From the NCBI GenBank assembly GCA_026119855.1, contig JAOWBW010000429.1:434001-498000 (forward strand): 64,000 nucleotides of DNA, written 5' to 3'. Within the stretch, counting starts at the first letter, position 1. The number at the start of each line of letters is the position of its first letter. This document shows positions 61,619-64,000 of this stretch, one piece after another. Below the pieces are notes generated by a model. It ran no database searches. It was given only the letters and a program-made list of their open reading frames with translations, and was not told the origin of the DNA. This DNA comes from Campanula takesimana. Lineage: Eukaryota; Streptophyta; Magnoliopsida; Asterales; Campanulaceae. The position numbers and the translations under genes are program-made.

Positions 61619-64000
61619 CTAGTGTTACTCCCGTGCGATGCACGGGTCATAACACATTAATTACTATAGAAGAAACACAACAATTATATAAGAACACATA
61701 AACTACAACTTACTAATCAAAGTTAAATATTTTTACAAAATAACACTTAAATAGTTTAAACATTTTGGAACACTTCCTTATATACAACATTGTCAGTGGA
61801 TGTATCCGACTGTCCAGGAGTGGTGTCATTACAAATTAATATTTTAAGAGCAGCTGGATCTCGTACACGTGAAAGCGCGACATATAACTGACCATGCGAG
61901 AACACGCGAGAACACTGGTTTCTTTAATAGTAGGCCGACAACAGATAACGATTGACCTTGACTTTTGTTAATAGTCATAGCATATGAAACCATTAATGGG
62001 AACTGTCTCCTTTCGAATCTAAATGGAATCCTTGCATCTGATGGTGTTAATGACATTCTTGGAATCAAAACTTTCATCCCACTATATACCGATGAAAGAA
62101 TTTGCCCTTCAATAATATGATTTCCAAGTCTCGTGATAATCAATCGAGTTCCATTACACAACCCAAGAGATGTGTTTATATTACGCAGCAACATTACAGG
62201 TGTTGCAACTTTCAAATTTAATGCGTGATTTGGGAGGCCTGAAACGCAAATTGAATTCACAAACTCAAGTGTATGAAGATCATTTAGAGACTCGAAATTG
62301 ACATCTGCGTGGCAAGGGACGTCAGAACTGAAGTAAGTGCGACCGAGCATATTATTTGAATAGATCATGTAATCATTTATCATATTCACAACATCCAATG
62401 TTGGAGCCAAAATCGCTCGTTCTGCAAAATATGAGGGATCAGACAGCCCTTTCAAATAATCCGAGTATACACTACCGACAATTGCAGCAACTGGGTCTAA
62501 AAAATCATTAAGCAGGAATTAATGGGGTATATCTATTCGCGCAACTCCGTCATTTGGCTCATTTACTTTCCCATCGCCAACTTTCGCAATCCAATCTGCA
62601 TAATTCTTCAACTTCTCCACACGTTCACTTGAATCCATTCCTTATAATCTCATATTTTTTGTAAGTCGAAGTACAACACAATCCTTCCACAAATAAGATG
62701 AATTAATTGTTGCATGTACGATATCTTGTCGACTTCCTTTGGGAATGACCGGAAGAATTTGCCTAAAGTCACCACCAAGAACAATGGTCTTACCACCAAA
62801 AACGTACTTGTCTCGTTCAGCATCTCTTACTCTCATTATGTCTCTTATACTTCTATCTAATGCTTCAAAACAATGTTTATGCATCATCGGAGCTTTATCC
62901 CAAATAATCAATGATGCTTTGATAATTAACTCTGCCAATTGACTACCTTGACTTATATTGCACACGGAGTCTTCTTTCAAATTGAAAGGGATACCGAATC
63001 TCGAATGAGCAGTTCGCCCACCTGGTAGTAGTAACGATGCAATACCACTCGAAGCAACATTGAGAACAATACGACCCTCAGATTGTAGCTTAGCAGATAA
63101 TGTCCTCCAGACATAAGTCTTCCCGCTACCTCCATAACCGTATACAAAAAACATTTTCCCAACTTCAGATTCGCACAATTCACGAATTACGTTATACACT
63201 TCGCGTTGATCATCATTTAAATTCCCCACAAGCTGCTCAAATTCAGATCTCATTATCTCTCAATCATAATTTAGCTCATATAAATTAATCGATTTGTCAC
63301 ATTTTGAAAATATTCATGATCAGGATACGGTAACATCTTGAATTCAAGTAAACTTCGTCCTTGATTTCTGAGTATTTTGTCAATCTCTACTAATCCAAAA
63401 CTCTTCAATTGCTTGTCATTTAATTGTAAGCCTACATAAGTAAAAAACATAACTCATTAATATACACTGAACTAACGTGCTACGGTACATTATATACGTT
63501 ATTAATTATTCGAAAACAATAAATTATGCACCAGAATGAATCGTACCTGGATGATTCAGTGTCAAACGTTGTCGATAAAGTATATCTTCACACAAAAAAT
63601 TCCAGCAACTGTCCCAAACATGCTCCGGTCGACTCATACTACCTGAAGTTAACAATGTAACAAACAAAAAACGCATAAAGTGACCGGTTGAAAAATGGCT
63701 GGCTTCAATGATTCTTTCAATGTACTCCTTATCGTCATTCAACAAACCCAATTCATAGCAAGCATCACGAAAAGTCGGACACACCACACCTTTCACGAAA
63801 CGCAAATCATCATAGCTCCGAGCCCCACAAACTTTATTAAGCAGACACCGAAAATAATATATTTCACCACTACCTGGAGGAACAAAAAAAAATCGTCCTA
63901 ATGAGAAACCTTTTTTCCTTGGTACCCACTCACGAATATCAGACTTCCATACAAACTTCATCGGAAATTGAGCGTATGTTAGTTCTCGTCCTTCGGGGTA
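61619..64000 (-). mobile_element. Decayed autonomous Helitron (5' part off window)
   Basis: On the minus strand it ends with a perfect hairpin CCCGTGC ATC GCACGGG (61646-61630), AGTAACA and CTAG before host T (61618). The body carries the helicase region of RepHel and runs beyond the window, where the Rep domain should be. Helitrons move by rolling-circle replication. Confidence 0.9.
61756..64000 (-). pseudogene. Helitron PIF1-type helicase, disabled (5' end off window)
   Basis: 63961-63547 is a pre-helicase exon (VPPGSGEIYYFRCLLNKVCG, RDACYELGLL). A GT..AG intron (63546-63432) follows; exon 63431-63256 has LNDKQLKSFGLVEIDKIL. The helicase begins at 63253: NLNDDQREVYN, Walker A GYGGSGKT, Walker B LIIWDKAPM (Lys where Glu is usual), GGDFRQILPV. 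Stops lie near 62640 and 62522. 62455-61844 has AILAPTLDVVNMIND, LKVATPVMLLRN and YAMTINKSQGQS. A 10-bp direct duplication near 61895-61917 shifts the frame before the last motif (YVALSRV in the other frame); the shifted end closes at 61756. Clearly non-functional. Confidence 0.88.

Overview
The window is nuclear DNA of a flowering plant. Evidence: spliceosomal GT..AG introns, a fibrillarin gene with box C/D snoRNAs in its fifth intron, a nuclear gene for a mitochondrial ribosomal protein, Angela/BARE-type Copia elements, Helitrons, MULE, hAT, Harbinger and Stowaway elements. The features fit a eudicot; I cannot name the species.

Layout. 1-3.1 kb: 5' six and a half exons of fibrillarin on the minus strand; intron 5 carries two tandem U60f-like C/D snoRNAs. 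3.2-12.3 kb: transposon-rich intergenic DNA (Harbinger MITE, nested hAT-like element, MULE MITE, a local tandem duplication split by a solo LTR and a Helitron, Stowaway, foldback element). 12.36-19.99 kb: the complete four-exon gene for mitochondrial uS9 on the plus strand; its introns hold a MULE, full Stowaways and a perfect 31-bp inverted repeat.

20.2-57 kb: a large direct duplication. Copy A (20.19-26.35 kb) and copy B (28.87 to 56.92 kb) share sequence. Each holds a Helitron at the same site; A has a TRIM that B lacks, and B has a 20-kb nested Copia block that A lacks. Outer element F1 (34,971-55,042; two 1,477-bp LTRs, TSD GAAGG) is split by an F2 solo LTR, which holds an inverted element with one F2 LTR and one F3 LTR, and by an F3 solo LTR. 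After each copy come remains of a small acidic C2H2 zinc-finger family; three minus-strand loci are visible, all broken.

57-64 kb: the zinc-finger loci, an inverted copy of a 0.85-kb repeat, a small Helitron candidate, and at the right edge a decayed autonomous Helitron whose PIF1-type helicase reads off the window.

Only fibrillarin (rRNA 2'-O-methylation) with its guide snoRNAs, and uS9m (mitochondrial translation), look like working genes. The most unusual signal is in the Copia leaders: a duplicated hairpin with a constant 30-nt loop and stems that change by compensating substitutions between F1 and F3, near GC-rich palindromes that are specific to each family and recur in the LTR promoter.
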